Below, one piece after another: positions 32,933 to 41,129 of a stretch of DNA of 57,771 nt (positions are counted from its first letter, which is position 1; each line of letters begins with the position of its first letter). Where the stretch lies: the NCBI RefSeq assembly GCF_001552635.1, contig NZ_BCRO01000069.1, positions 1-57,771 on the forward strand, given 5' to 3'. The DNA is from Actinomadura hibisca NBRC 15177. GTDB taxonomy: Bacteria > Actinomycetota > Actinomycetes > Streptosporangiales > Streptosporangiaceae. Both the position numbers and the translations under genes were made by a program. The notes under the pieces were generated by a model. It did not search any database, had not been told where the DNA came from, and saw only the letters and a list, made by a program, of their open reading frames with translations.

Positions 32933-33799
32933 GTGGCCACGCTCTCCCAATGGGTCGCCGGGTCCCGGCCCCGCACCCTGCCCGCTTCCCTCGTCCCCGT
33001 CATCGTCGGCACCGGCGTCGCGATCGGCGAGGGCCACGCCGTGTGGTGGCGCGCCGCGCTGGCCGCCTTCGTCGCCCTGATCCTCCAGGTCGGGGTGAAC
33101 TACTCCAACGACTACAGCGACGGCGTGCGCGGCACCGACGAGGACCGCGTCGGCCCGCTGCGGCTGGTCGGTTCCCGGGTCGCCAAGCCCAAGCAGGTGC
33201 TGGCCGCCGCCCTGCTGTGCTTCGCGCTGGCGGCCGTCGCGGGCCTGGTGCTGGCGGCGGTGACGAGCTGGTGGCTGCTGCTGATCGGCGCGGCGGCGAT
33301 CCTGGCGGCCTGGTTCTACACCGGCGGCAAGACGCCCTACGGGTACCGGGCGCTGGGCGAGATCTCGGTGTTCGTGTTCTTCGGCCTGGTCGCGGTGGTC
33401 GGCACCGTCTACGTGCAGACCGAGACGCTGCCGTGGGAGGCGTGGGCGGCGGCCGTGCCCGTCGGCCTGCTGGCCTGCGCGATGCTGGTGGTCAACAACC
33501 TGCGCGACATCCCCACCGACCGGGAGTCGGACAAGCGCACCCTGGCGGTGCTGCTGGGCGACAAGTGGACCCGCATCCTGTACTCGGCGTGCGTCTCGCT
33601 GCCCTACACGTTCGTGCTGGCGCTGGCGGCACCGCACCCGTGGGTGTTGCTGGCGCTGCTGTCCGCGCCGCTGTCGGTGCCGCCCACGCAGAAGGTCCTG
33701 AACGGGGCGAACGGTCCCTACCTGATCCCCGTGCTCGGCGAGACCGGCCGCCTCCAGATCGCCTACGGGGCGCTGCTCGCCGTCGGCCTGGCGCTCTGA
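32933..33799 (+). CDS. menA: 1,4-dihydroxy-2-naphthoate polyprenyltransferase
   Basis: A 288-residue UbiA-superfamily membrane enzyme that attaches the polyprenyl chain in menaquinone synthesis. The first Asp-rich motif is NYSNDYSDGVRGTDEDR (about 55-71) and the second is NNLRDIPTDRESDKRTLA (about 186-203); both are complete. SRPRTLPASLVPVIVGTGVA at the start is the MenA-type N-terminus. About 8-9 membrane helices. The start is GTG 32933. Other men genes are not in the window. Its 3' end overlaps the convergent membrane protein gene by 37 bp. Confidence 0.95.
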   Translation: MATLSQWVAGSRPRTLPASLVPVIVGTGVAIGEGHAVWWRAALAAFVALILQVGVNYSNDYSDGVRGTDEDRVGPLRLVGSRVAKPKQVLAAALLCFALAAVAGLVLAAVTSWWLLLIGAAAILAAWFYTGGKTPYGYRALGEISVFVFFGLVAVVGTVYVQTETLPWEAWAAAVPVGLLACAMLVVNNLRDIPTDRESDKRTLAVLLGDKWTRILYSACVSLPYTFVLALAAPHPWVLLALLSAPLSVPPTQKVLNGANGPYLIPVLGETGRLQIAYGALLAVGLAL

Positions 33800-34809
33800 C
33801 GGGCGCTCTCTCCGGCGTTGCGGGCTGACGCCTCCGCCAGCAGGAACATCCCGGTCAGGCCCATGACCAGGCCGCCCAGCAGCGCGGCGAGCTGGGTGTA
33901 GCCCATGGCCACGGTGGTGTCGGCGCCCATCCCGCCCGGCTGGGCCAGCGTGCTCAGCGACGAGTACAGGCCCCACGCGAAGGCGGCTCCGGCGCCCGTC
34001 CACACCGCGACCAGCGCCGGCACGGCCCGGCCGCGCCGGTGGACCAGCGCCAGCAGGCCCGCCACGGCGGCCAGGGCGACCAGGCCGGAGACCGCCGCGA
34101 CCGTCTGCTGCGCGATCGTCAGCCCGCGCGCCGGGTCGTCGGGCTGGCCGAGCCCGCTGCCCGCCGCCCAGACCAGCTCCATCGCCGCGTAGCCGACGGT
34201 GGGCACGGCGGCGGCGTAGGCCAGCACCTGCTGGACGGGGCGCGTCGCCCCCTGGGCCAGGTCCGCCGCGCGCAGGGCGAACACGTGCGGCCAGCGGGCG
34301 CGGGCGTACAACACGAACGTGGTGACCAGGCCGATGCCCTGGACGCTGAAACCGCCGTAGACCATCACGAACACCCAGCCCCGCAACATCTCGTCCTGCG
34401 TGTCGGGGACGATGGGCGCGGAGCTGGTGAGGCCCTGGAGGGCGGCGCCCAGCGGGAGGCCCAGCACGATGGGGGCCAGCAGCCCGGTGCCCACCCACAT
34501 GGGGATCACCACCAGCCACGCGGGCAGCCGCCGACCCCACGCGAAGGTGAAGGCCAGCACGATCGCGACCGCCACCGCGTCCATCGCCATCGTGACGGCG
34601 TTGGCCGCGTACAGGGCGGTGTCCTGCGGGGCGGAGCCGTCGCGCCAGCCGATCGAGCCGCCCGCCAGCCAGCTCAGCTTGAGGGTGAGGTAGGGGACGC
34701 AGGCCAGGATCGTCAGCGCGCACACGGCGAGGCGGAGGACGCCCGGACGCGCGCCGGGCGCGGCCGGGGCGGCGGGCGCGGGGAGTACGGCGGAAGGGGT
34801 CGTGGTCAT
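33763..34809 (-). CDS. Multi-pass membrane protein of unknown function, 348 aa
   Basis: A protein with about eight membrane helices, such as VLRLAVCALTILACVPYLTL, AMDAVAVAIVLAFTFAW, FVMVYGGFSVQGIGLVTTFVLYA and LGGLVMGLTGMFLLAEASA. No known transporter motif is visible. Between helices 1 and 2 a conserved-looking patch KLSWLAGGSIGWRDG recalls uncharacterised actinomycete membrane proteins. The start ATG 34809 follows GGGGGC. The last 37 bp overlap menA on the other strand, so transcripts of the two could interfere. Confidence 0.7.
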   Translation of the reverse strand: MTTTPSAVLPAPAAPAAPGARPGVLRLAVCALTILACVPYLTLKLSWLAGGSIGWRDGSAPQDTALYAANAVTMAMDAVAVAIVLAFTFAWGRRLPAWLVVIPMWVGTGLLAPIVLGLPLGAALQGLTSSAPIVPDTQDEMLRGWVFVMVYGGFSVQGIGLVTTFVLYARARWPHVFALRAADLAQGATRPVQQVLAYAAAVPTVGYAAMELVWAAGSGLGQPDDPARGLTIAQQTVAAVSGLVALAAVAGLLALVHRRGRAVPALVAVWTGAGAAFAWGLYSSLSTLAQPGGMGADTTVAMGYTQLAALLGGLVMGLTGMFLLAEASARNAGESARQSARPTASSAP

Positions 34810-34861
34810 GCCCCCGACTCTGCCGCCGGGGCCGCCGCGCGGCCTCCCGCCCCGAGGTGAA

Positions 34862-34887
34862 CCGCTTCCCCCGCGCGGGGGAAGCGG
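34862..34887 (-). terminator. 26-bp perfect palindrome, terminator of ung
   Basis: The left half CCGCTTCCCCCGC is followed immediately by its exact reverse complement. It starts 25 bp after the ung stop on the minus strand. As RNA it would fold into an 11- or 12-bp GC-rich stem with a small loop. Confidence 0.7.
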
Positions 34888-34912
34888 CCCGGCCCACCGG
34901 GATCGACCGGGG

Positions 34913-35599
34913 TCAGTCGACCGCGTGCTCCCAGCGGATCTCCGGCTCGCCGGCGTCGGCCAGCGCCTTGTTGACCTTGCTGAACGGCTTGGTGCCCAGG
35001 AACTTCTTGGCGCTGAGCGGGCTGGGGTGCGCCGACTCGATCACCACGTGCCGGTCGTGGGTGACCAGCTTGGCCTTCTTGCGCGCGTAGGCGCCCCACA
35101 GGACGAAGACGACCCGCTCGTCCTTGTCGTTGAGGGCGCGGATGGCGGCGTCGGTGAACTCCTCCCAGCCCTTGCCCGCGTGCGACCCGGCGTCGCCCGC
35201 GCGGACGGTCAGCACCGCGTTGAGCAGCAGCACGCCCTGGTCGGCCCACGGCGTGAGGTCGCCGGTGGTGGCCATCGAGACGTCGAGGTCGCCGGCGAGC
35301 TCCTTGTAGATGTTGCGCAGCGACGGCGGGATGCGCACGCCCGGCCGCACGCTGAAGCTGAGGCCGTGGGCCTGGCCGGGGCCGTGGTAGGGGTCCTGGC
35401 CGAGGATCAGCACCCGCGCCCGGTCGTAGGGGCAGTGCCGGAAGGCGTTGAACAGGTCCTCGCGCGGCGGGTAGACGGTCTGCTCGTCGTACTCCTGGGA
35501 CACGAAGGCGCTCAGGGCCGCGACCTTGATGGGGTCGAGGTACGGGTCGATCTTGCCCCGCCAGTCCGCGGGCAACGATTCCATCAGGTCGAGCGACAT
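34913..35599 (-). CDS. ung: Uracil-DNA glycosylase, family 1
   Basis: A 228-residue family 1 UDG that removes uracil from DNA. The water-activating motif is GQDPYHGPGQAHGLSFSV (about 67-84), the uracil-binding Asn lies in LLLNAVLTVR, and the Leu-intercalation loop is HPSPLS. Length and order are standard. GGAGGCCCTGGA precedes ATG 35599. It is divergent from the ModA-like gene across 113 bp, and a large palindrome terminates its transcript. Confidence 0.97.
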   Translation of the reverse strand: MSLDLMESLPADWRGKIDPYLDPIKVAALSAFVSQEYDEQTVYPPREDLFNAFRHCPYDRARVLILGQDPYHGPGQAHGLSFSVRPGVRIPPSLRNIYKELAGDLDVSMATTGDLTPWADQGVLLLNAVLTVRAGDAGSHAGKGWEEFTDAAIRALNDKDERVVFVLWGAYARKKAKLVTHDRHVVIESAHPSPLSAKKFLGTKPFSKVNKALADAGEPEIRWEHAVD

Positions 35600-35712
35600 T
35601 CCAGGGCCTCCGAGGACGTGTTCTCCAGCTACCGGAAACCCTAGTGGCCGCCACTGACACGCCCGGCGGGAATCACCGGAGCGAAGCGCCCGACTCCGTA
35701 GGATGGGGCCAT

Positions 35713-36486
35713 ATGCCCGACTCCCCCCGCTGGCGGCGCCCCCTGGCCGCCGTGCTCGCCGCGTGCGGTCTGGCCGCCTCCCTCCAGGGTTGCGGCGGTT
35801 CCGGCACCGCGACGCTCACCGTGCTCGGCGCGTCCTCGCTGACCGAGGTCATGGCCGAGCTCGCCGCGACCTACGACCGCACCCACCCCCGGGTGCGGGT
35901 GCGCGCCGAGTTCGGCGGGTCGCAGGAGATGGTGGCCCGGCTGGGCGACCACGAGCGCGGCGACGTGCTGGTCACCGCGGGCGAGGCGGCGATGACCAAG
36001 GCCAAGGCGTACCTGACCGAGCGCCGCCGGGTGGTGGCGCACAACTCGCTGACGATCGCGGTCGCGCCGGGCAACCCCCGGCGGGTCACCGGCCTCGCCG
36101 ACCTGGCCCGGCCGGGGCTGCGGGTCACCGTCGGGGCGGCCAGCAACCCGGCCGGGGTCTACGCCCGGCAGATCTTCGCCCGCGCCGGGTTGCAGGTGCG
36201 CTGGACCAGCGAGGAGATCAGCGCGCGGGCGGTGCTGGACCGGGTGCGCGGCGGCCGCGCCGACGCCGGGCTGGTGTACATCACCGACATGCGCTCGGCG
36301 GGCATCGCGGCCGACAGCGTGCCGATCCCGGCCGACGCGAACGTGACCGCCACCTACCCGGCCGCGGCCGTCAAGGGCGGCGACCACGAGGAGGAGGCCG
36401 AGGCGTTCGTGGGGTGGCTGGCCTCCGCCGAGGCGGCGCAGGTGTTCCACAAGTACGGGTTCGCCACGCCCACCCCGCCGAAGTAG
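35713..36486 (+). CDS. ModA-like molybdate-binding lipoprotein
   Basis: A 257-residue periplasmic-binding-protein homologue exported as a lipoprotein (lipobox LQGC, Cys27). TVLGASSLTEVMAELAATYD gives the ModA anion-binding Ser-Ser (GASSL). EFGGSQEMVARLGDHERGDVLVTA and GRADAGLVYITDM complete the family pattern. No modB or modC follows: the next gene is convergent, so this is an orphan unless the permease is elsewhere. A TAGGAT box (35699-35704) ends 8 bases before ATG 35713, which also has GGATGGGG upstream. Specificity for molybdate over tungstate or another oxyanion is not shown. Confidence 0.88.
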   Translation: MPDSPRWRRPLAAVLAACGLAASLQGCGGSGTATLTVLGASSLTEVMAELAATYDRTHPRVRVRAEFGGSQEMVARLGDHERGDVLVTAGEAAMTKAKAYLTERRRVVAHNSLTIAVAPGNPRRVTGLADLARPGLRVTVGAASNPAGVYARQIFARAGLQVRWTSEEISARAVLDRVRGGRADAGLVYITDMRSAGIAADSVPIPADANVTATYPAAAVKGGDHEEEAEAFVGWLASAEAAQVFHKYGFATPTPPK

Positions 36487-36487
36487 C

Positions 36488-36513
36488 GGCGCGGCGGCCC
36501 GCCCGGCCGCGCC
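36488..36513. terminator. Bidirectional hairpin between modA-like and SRPBCC genes
   Basis: GGCGCGGC (36488-36495) and GCCGCGCC (36506-36513) form an 8-bp stem with a 10-base loop. It fills most of the 36-bp gap between the two convergent stop codons. Confidence 0.5.
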
Positions 36514-36522
36514 CGGCGCCGG

Positions 36523-37029
36523 TCACGCGCGCTCGGCCCGCGCCTTGAGCGCGGCGTTCATCGCGGCGAACTCGTCGGCCATGTCGAGCAGGCCGCCCGC
36601 GACCGGCACCAGCGCGCCGCTGAACCGCTCCCCCTGCGTGAGGCGCACCCTGCCGCCGCCCATGGGCTCGATCGTGAAGTAGTGCTCGCCGTCCACGATT
36701 CCGGGCGCCCACGCACGGCCGATCCAGCGCAGCTCGCGGCCGGGCTCGGCGGCCAGGACCTTCGGCTCGAACGCCATGACGCCGCCGGTGTCCCGGAGCC
36801 GGTTGTGCAGGGTGGCGCCCTTCCGGGCCTCGCCCTCGGCGCTGACGATGAACGGGTTCCAGTGGGGATAGCTGCCGAAGTCGGTCAGCTCGGCCCAGAC
36901 GCGGTCGGCGGAGGCGGCGATCTCGACGCTGGTGGTGACCTCGCGCGGGGCCAGGTGGCCCCAGGCGGCCAGGGTGGCGGCCGGGACCAGGACGGCGGCG
37001 GACAGGGCGGCGGCGACACGACCGATCAT
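36523..37029 (-). CDS. SRPBCC (START-like) domain protein with N-terminal membrane segment
   Basis: A 168-residue protein. Residues 1-27 form a hydrophobic segment (signal anchor or signal peptide). The rest is an SRPBCC hydrophobic-ligand fold: VTTSVEIAASADRVWAELTDFGSYPHWNPFIV (split here, about 30-62), then GRELRWIGRAWAPGIVDGEHYFTIEPMGGGRVRLTQGERFSG. Such proteins bind lipids or polyketides. The upstream region has an exceptionally strong double operator (37065-37103), so the gene is probably inducible by a ligand-responsive repressor. The ribosome site is GAGGAGCCGTC. Confidence 0.85.
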   Translation of the reverse strand: MIGRVAAALSAAVLVPAATLAAWGHLAPREVTTSVEIAASADRVWAELTDFGSYPHWNPFIVSAEGEARKGATLHNRLRDTGGVMAFEPKVLAAEPGRELRWIGRAWAPGIVDGEHYFTIEPMGGGRVRLTQGERFSGALVPVAGGLLDMADEFAAMNAALKARAERA

Positions 37030-37064
37030 GACGGCTCCTCGAAGCTAACGGGTCTTTTGTTTTG

Positions 37065-37103
37065 GCTAATACCGTTAGCTGAACATTAGCTAACGGTATT
37101 AGC
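37065..37103. promoter_or_regulatory. Paired operator: 16-bp perfect inverted repeat
   Basis: GCTAATACCGTTAGCT (37065-37080) and AGCTAACGGTATTAGC (37088-37103) are exact reverse complements around 7 bases. Each arm also contains its own GCTAA-N5-TTAGC dyad, so two repressor sites lie 24 bp apart. A further half-site AGCTAACGG is at 37043-37051. The block is AT-rich and lies 36 bp upstream of the SRPBCC start and 72 bp from the ftsH-like start. The style fits TetR-family operators. Confidence 0.75.
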
Positions 37104-37174
37104 TTTGGCAAGGGGCCGTTTCGCGGGGTTCCGGCCGGGAAGACCTTGATCACTCCGGTCGGGGGGCCGCAGTG

Positions 37175-39319
37175 ATGCGTACGGGGGGATCAGTCGTGCC
37201 GTCGAAGCCGACAGGGCAGCCGACAGGACAGCCGTCAGGGCAGCGGACGGGACGATCCGACCAGCGGCGGTCGGTGCCGCCGCGCGACCGGCCCGACCAG
37301 CCCTGGCGCGCCGAGGGCGTGCCGCCCGGCAAGAAACCGGCCAAGGACGGCGACGGCGCCCGCGGGCGCGGCTTCAAGCCCAACCGCACCACCTACTTCT
37401 GGCTCCTGCTGCTGGTGGTGTTCGGCCTCAGCTACCTGTCGATGCACTTCACCGGCCAGCGCGAGACCGCCACCATCCCCTACACCGCCTTCACCCAGCA
37501 GGTGGCGGCGGGCAACGTCAAGGACGTCTACACCAAGGGCTTCCAGATCCAGGGCGAGCTGAAGTCCCCGCAGCAGGTCCCCGGCCAGGACGACGCCAAG
37601 AAGACCTACACCGGGTTCGAGACCCTGCGCCCCGCCTTCGCCGACGACAAGATCTACAGCGACCTGGTGAACAAGGGCGTGGTCGTGGCGGCCAAGCCCG
37701 TCACCGAGGACCGCGGCTTCCTGGCCAACCTGCTGCTGTCGCTGCTGCCCACGCTGCTGTTCGTAGGCCTGTGGATCGCGGCGATCGTGTGGATCCAGCG
37801 GCGGATGGCCGGGGGCGGCGGCGCGGGCGGGCTGATGCGCGGCTTCGGGCGCTCGCCCAAGCCCGTCACGCCCGACGAGAAGCGCGCCACCTTCGCCGAC
37901 GTCGCCGGGATCGACGAGGTCGAGGCCGAGCTGAGCGACGTGGTCGACTTCCTCAGGCACCCCGACAAGTACCGCCGGCTGGGCGCGCGCGTGCCGCGCG
38001 GCGTGCTGCTGGCCGGGCCGCCCGGCACCGGCAAGACGCTGCTGGCCCGCGCGGTGGCCGGGGAGGCCGACGTGCCGTTCTACTCGGCGGCGGCCTCGGA
38101 GTTCATCGAGATGGTGGTGGGCGTGGGCGCGGCCCGGGTGCGCGAGCTGTTCACCGAGGCCCGCAAGACCGCGCCGTCCATCATCTTCATCGACGAGATC
38201 GACACCATCGGCCGCACCCGGGGCGGCGGGGCCAGCATGGGCGGCCACGACGAGCGCGAGCAGACCCTCAACCAGATCCTCACCGAGATGGACGGCTTCT
38301 CCGGCTCCGAGGGCGTGGTGGTGATCGCCGCGACCAACCGGCCCGACATCCTGGACCCGGCGCTGATGCGGCCGGGCCGCTTCGACCGCACGGTGGTGGT
38401 GTCGCCGCCCGACCAGGACGGCCGGGTCGCGATCCTGAAGGTGCACACCCGCGAGGTGCCGCTGGCGCCGGACGTGGACCTGACCGCGATCGCGCGGATG
38501 ACGCCCGGCATGACCGGCGCCGACCTCGCCAACCTGGTCAACGAGGCGGCGCTGCTGGCGGTCAAGCGCGGCAAGGACGCGGTGGACATGGCCGACGTGC
38601 AGTCGGCGGTCGAGCGGGTGCAGCTCGGCACCCGCCGCACCCTGGTCATCCCGGTCCAGGAGCGCCGCCGCACCTCCTACCACGAGTCCGGGCACGCGCT
38701 GCTCGGCATGCTCCAGCCGGGCGCCGACCCGGTCCGCAAGATCACGATCGTGCCGCACGGCCGCGCGCTGGGCGTGACCGTCTCCACCCCCGACTCCGAC
38801 CGCTACGCCTACGACCAGGAGTACCTGCGCGGCCGGATCATCGGCGCGCTGGGCGGGATGGCCGCCGAGGAGCTGGTGTTCGGCGTGGTGACCACCGGCT
38901 CCGAGAGCGACCTGGAGCAGGCCACCAAGATCGCCCGCAGCATGGTGGGGCGCTGGGGCATGTCGCAACGCGTCGGCCCGATGTCGGTGCTGCCGTCGGA
39001 GAACGCCGACCCGATGGCCCAGTACGCGGCGCAGGGCACCCTGACCGTGGTGGACGAGGAGACCCGGCGCATCGTCGAGGACTGCTACGCCGACGCGCTG
39101 CGGATGCTGGGCGACAACCGCGACAAGCTGGAGTCGCTGGCCGACACGCTGCTGGAGCACGAGACGCTGGACGAGGAGGCGGCCTACCGCGCCGCCGGGA
39201 TCACCCGCGTCCTGCCCGCCGGTGACGAGGCCCCGGCCATCACGGCGGGCGGCTCCGGCGCTGACGGCGACCATGACATCGGCCATGCCGACGACCGACG
39301 TGGGGACGACACCGAATGA
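37175..39319 (+). CDS. ftsH: ATP-dependent zinc metalloprotease FtsH
   Basis: A 714-residue membrane AAA protease. A Pro/Gly/Gln-rich cytoplasmic N-terminus (with a 4-residue repeat PTGQ-PTGQ-PSGQ-RTGR) precedes two membrane helices (about 70-88 and 188-208) around the small external domain. The AAA module has Walker A GPPGTGKT, Walker B IIFIDEID and the SRH NRPDILDPALMRPGRFDR. The protease has HESGH as zinc motif and a third Asp in SESDLEQATK. Start choice is uncertain: GTG 37172, ATG 37175 or GTG 37196 (behind GGGGGGAT). The tilS-hpt-folE context of the usual actinobacterial ftsH is absent, so this may be a second copy. Confidence 0.93.
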   Translation: MRTGGSVVPSKPTGQPTGQPSGQRTGRSDQRRSVPPRDRPDQPWRAEGVPPGKKPAKDGDGARGRGFKPNRTTYFWLLLLVVFGLSYLSMHFTGQRETATIPYTAFTQQVAAGNVKDVYTKGFQIQGELKSPQQVPGQDDAKKTYTGFETLRPAFADDKIYSDLVNKGVVVAAKPVTEDRGFLANLLLSLLPTLLFVGLWIAAIVWIQRRMAGGGGAGGLMRGFGRSPKPVTPDEKRATFADVAGIDEVEAELSDVVDFLRHPDKYRRLGARVPRGVLLAGPPGTGKTLLARAVAGEADVPFYSAAASEFIEMVVGVGAARVRELFTEARKTAPSIIFIDEIDTIGRTRGGGASMGGHDEREQTLNQILTEMDGFSGSEGVVVIAATNRPDILDPALMRPGRFDRTVVVSPPDQDGRVAILKVHTREVPLAPDVDLTAIARMTPGMTGADLANLVNEAALLAVKRGKDAVDMADVQSAVERVQLGTRRTLVIPVQERRRTSYHESGHALLGMLQPGADPVRKITIVPHGRALGVTVSTPDSDRYAYDQEYLRGRIIGALGGMAAEELVFGVVTTGSESDLEQATKIARSMVGRWGMSQRVGPMSVLPSENADPMAQYAAQGTLTVVDEETRRIVEDCYADALRMLGDNRDKLESLADTLLEHETLDEEAAYRAAGITRVLPAGDEAPAITAGGSGADGDHDIGHADDRRGDDTE

Positions 39320-39771
39320 CCAGGCTCCTGGGGGCCGCGCTGCCCCTCGCCCTCGCCCTCTCCCTGACGGCCTCCGGCACGGCCGAGGCTCACCAGAAGC
39401 CCGACGTGGCCCTGACGGGCACCGCCCCGGAGCAGATCGCCCCCGGGGAGACCTTCACCATCGAGATCACGGCGTCCAACCGGGGCGGGCGCGGCGCGGT
39501 GCGCCTGCTGGACCGGGTTCCCGAGACGCTGCTGGACGTCACCTGGACCTGCGCCCCGCTGGACGAGGCCGAGTGCCGTCCCGGCGGAGGCCAGGGCAAC
39601 GACGTGGACGTGCGGGCCTGGTTGCCGCCCGGCGGACGGGTCGTGCTGCGCGTCGAGGGCGTCGCGGCGCACGCCCCCGAGGACGCCCTGATCCGCAACA
39701 CCGCCGTGCTCGACCCGCCGTCGCGGCGCTCGGTCACGACCGTCACCCGCGTGCGCGGCCCTATCTTTTGA
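39316..39771 (+). CDS. Secreted DUF11-like (beta-sandwich) protein
   Basis: A 151-residue exported protein. The signal peptide spans about 1-25 (RLLGAALPLALALSLTASGTAEA). The mature part has one DUF11/CARDB-like repeat: DVALTGTAPEQIAPGETFTI, EITASNRGGRGAVRLLDRVP, then a V-rich WLPPGGRVVLRVEGVA. Two cysteines (TCAPLDEAEC) could form a disulfide. Its ATG overlaps the ftsH stop by 4 bp (ATGA), so it is translationally coupled and may interact with the external side of that protease; this is inference. It overlaps the convergent pentapeptide gene by 11 bp. Confidence 0.75.
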   Translation: MTRLLGAALPLALALSLTASGTAEAHQKPDVALTGTAPEQIAPGETFTIEITASNRGGRGAVRLLDRVPETLLDVTWTCAPLDEAECRPGGGQGNDVDVRAWLPPGGRVVLRVEGVAAHAPEDALIRNTAVLDPPSRRSVTTVTRVRGPIF

Positions 39772-41110
39772 CGCGTCCGCGCAGCGCCAGCACCGCCAGG
39801 CCGAACAGCACGGGCCCGGTGAAGCGCAACACCAGCTCGATCCACTCCCCCGTGGCCGTCAGCTTCTGCTCGGGGCCGCGCAGGAACGACGTCGCCGCGC
39901 GCAGGCTGTAGCGGATCGAGTCGGCGTAGTCCATGCGGGCGCCGGGCGGATAGCCCCAGGCCAGGAAGGCGGCCGCGCACAGCGCCACCAGGACCGCCAG
40001 CGCCGCGAACGCCCGCCAGGCCCGCAGCCCGTAGCCGGACACCGCCCAGTACGACCACAGCAGCGCGTACTCGCCGCGCGCCGCCAGCCAGCCGCGCCAC
40101 TGGCGGTCGCGCAGCAGCTCGCGGGCACGGACGCGGAGGGCCAGGCGGCGCAGGTCCATCTCACCGTAGTAGAAGTCGGCCGCGCCCGGCTCGTCCTTGG
40201 CGTCCTCGCGGCTCTTGCGCAGCGCCCGGTAGGTCTTGACGACCTCGGTGGCCGACGCGGGCGGCACGCGGGCGGGCCAGTCGGCGGGCAGCGCCCAGAG
40301 GGCGGCGTGCGGGCCGTTGGCCGCGCGCCAGCGGCGCTCGTCGCCGGTGATCCGGCGGCGGCTGACCCGGACGCTGCGCGGCGTCCAGCCGAACGCGTCC
40401 TCCTGCTCGATCTTCACCTTCTCCAGGTTGTGCGCCACGGTGAACTTGCAGGCCGACAGGTCCACGTCGCCGAAGGTCAGGTTGCTCAGGTCGGTGCCGC
40501 TGACGCTGACCATGCGCGGCCGTCCGCCCTCGCGGCCGGCGACGCGGTTCGGCGCGACCAGCGAGGCCGGCCCCAGCTCGCAGTCGGTCAGCAGGACGTC
40601 GGCGCCGGAGACCAGGAGCTGGACGCCGCCGGAGAACCGGACCCGGGTGGCGTCGACCTGCGGGGTGTCGGCCTCGACGCGGACCCGCCGCTCGAAGACC
40701 GCGCTGCGCAGCACGATGCGGCCAGAGCGGAACGGGCCCAGCAACGAGGCGTCCTTGAAGACCGCGCGGTTGAGCCGCACCGTCCCGGTGATCTCAGCGC
40801 CGTCCAGCTGCGGCCCGTCGGCGAAGGACACGCCGCTGAACCGGAGGCTCCCGGCCACCTCGACGTTCCGGAAGTCGGCGTACCTCGCGAAGCGGCCGTT
40901 GTAGAAGTCGGCCTCCGCCTCGAAGACCGCGCCGTTGAACGACGTCCAGCCCTGGAAGACCGCGCCGCCGAAGTCGGCCCCGCCGCGGAAGACGCATCCG
41001 GAGAAGTCGGCGTCGCCCTCGAAGACGTGGCCGTGGAAGTCGGCGTCCGCCTCGAAGACCTGCCCGGAATAGTCGACATCGCCGGTGTGCACGCGTTCGT
41101 CGGAGATCAC
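39761..41110 (-). CDS. Pentapeptide-repeat protein with channel-like C-terminal membrane domain
   Basis: A 449-residue protein. Residues about 10-110 contain ten-residue units such as ADFHGHVFEG, ADFSGCVFRG and ADFGGAVFQG, a right-handed beta-helix of the pentapeptide type, with more irregular repeats to about 240. A linker KTYRALRKSREDAKDEPGAADFYYGEMDLRR precedes two membrane helices (WRAFAALAVLVALCAAAFLAWG and LRFTGPVLFGLAVLALRG). The YSLRAATSF stretch between them resembles the pore helix of two-TM channels but has no TVGYG filter. GTG 41110 is chosen: TACAGT ends 6 bases upstream and the repeats start soon after. Confidence 0.8.
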   Translation of the reverse strand: MISDERVHTGDVDYSGQVFEADADFHGHVFEGDADFSGCVFRGGADFGGAVFQGWTSFNGAVFEAEADFYNGRFARYADFRNVEVAGSLRFSGVSFADGPQLDGAEITGTVRLNRAVFKDASLLGPFRSGRIVLRSAVFERRVRVEADTPQVDATRVRFSGGVQLLVSGADVLLTDCELGPASLVAPNRVAGREGGRPRMVSVSGTDLSNLTFGDVDLSACKFTVAHNLEKVKIEQEDAFGWTPRSVRVSRRRITGDERRWRAANGPHAALWALPADWPARVPPASATEVVKTYRALRKSREDAKDEPGAADFYYGEMDLRRLALRVRARELLRDRQWRGWLAARGEYALLWSYWAVSGYGLRAWRAFAALAVLVALCAAAFLAWGYPPGARMDYADSIRYSLRAATSFLRGPEQKLTATGEWIELVLRFTGPVLFGLAVLALRGRVKR

Positions 41111-41116
41111 CCGCGC

Positions 41117-41122
41117 ACTGTA
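41117..41122 (-). promoter_or_regulatory. -10 box of the pentapeptide gene (leaderless)
   Basis: TACAGT on the minus strand ends 6 bases before the GTG start codon, the spacing of leaderless actinobacterial genes. No ribosome site precedes the GTG. The box lies in the 19-bp gap after the upstream gene. Confidence 0.45.
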
Positions 41123-41129
41123 GCGATCC

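Noticed and set aside
37235..39286. Open frame of 683 codons on the minus strand
   Set aside because: It is antisense to ftsH, which has complete AAA and zinc-protease motifs.
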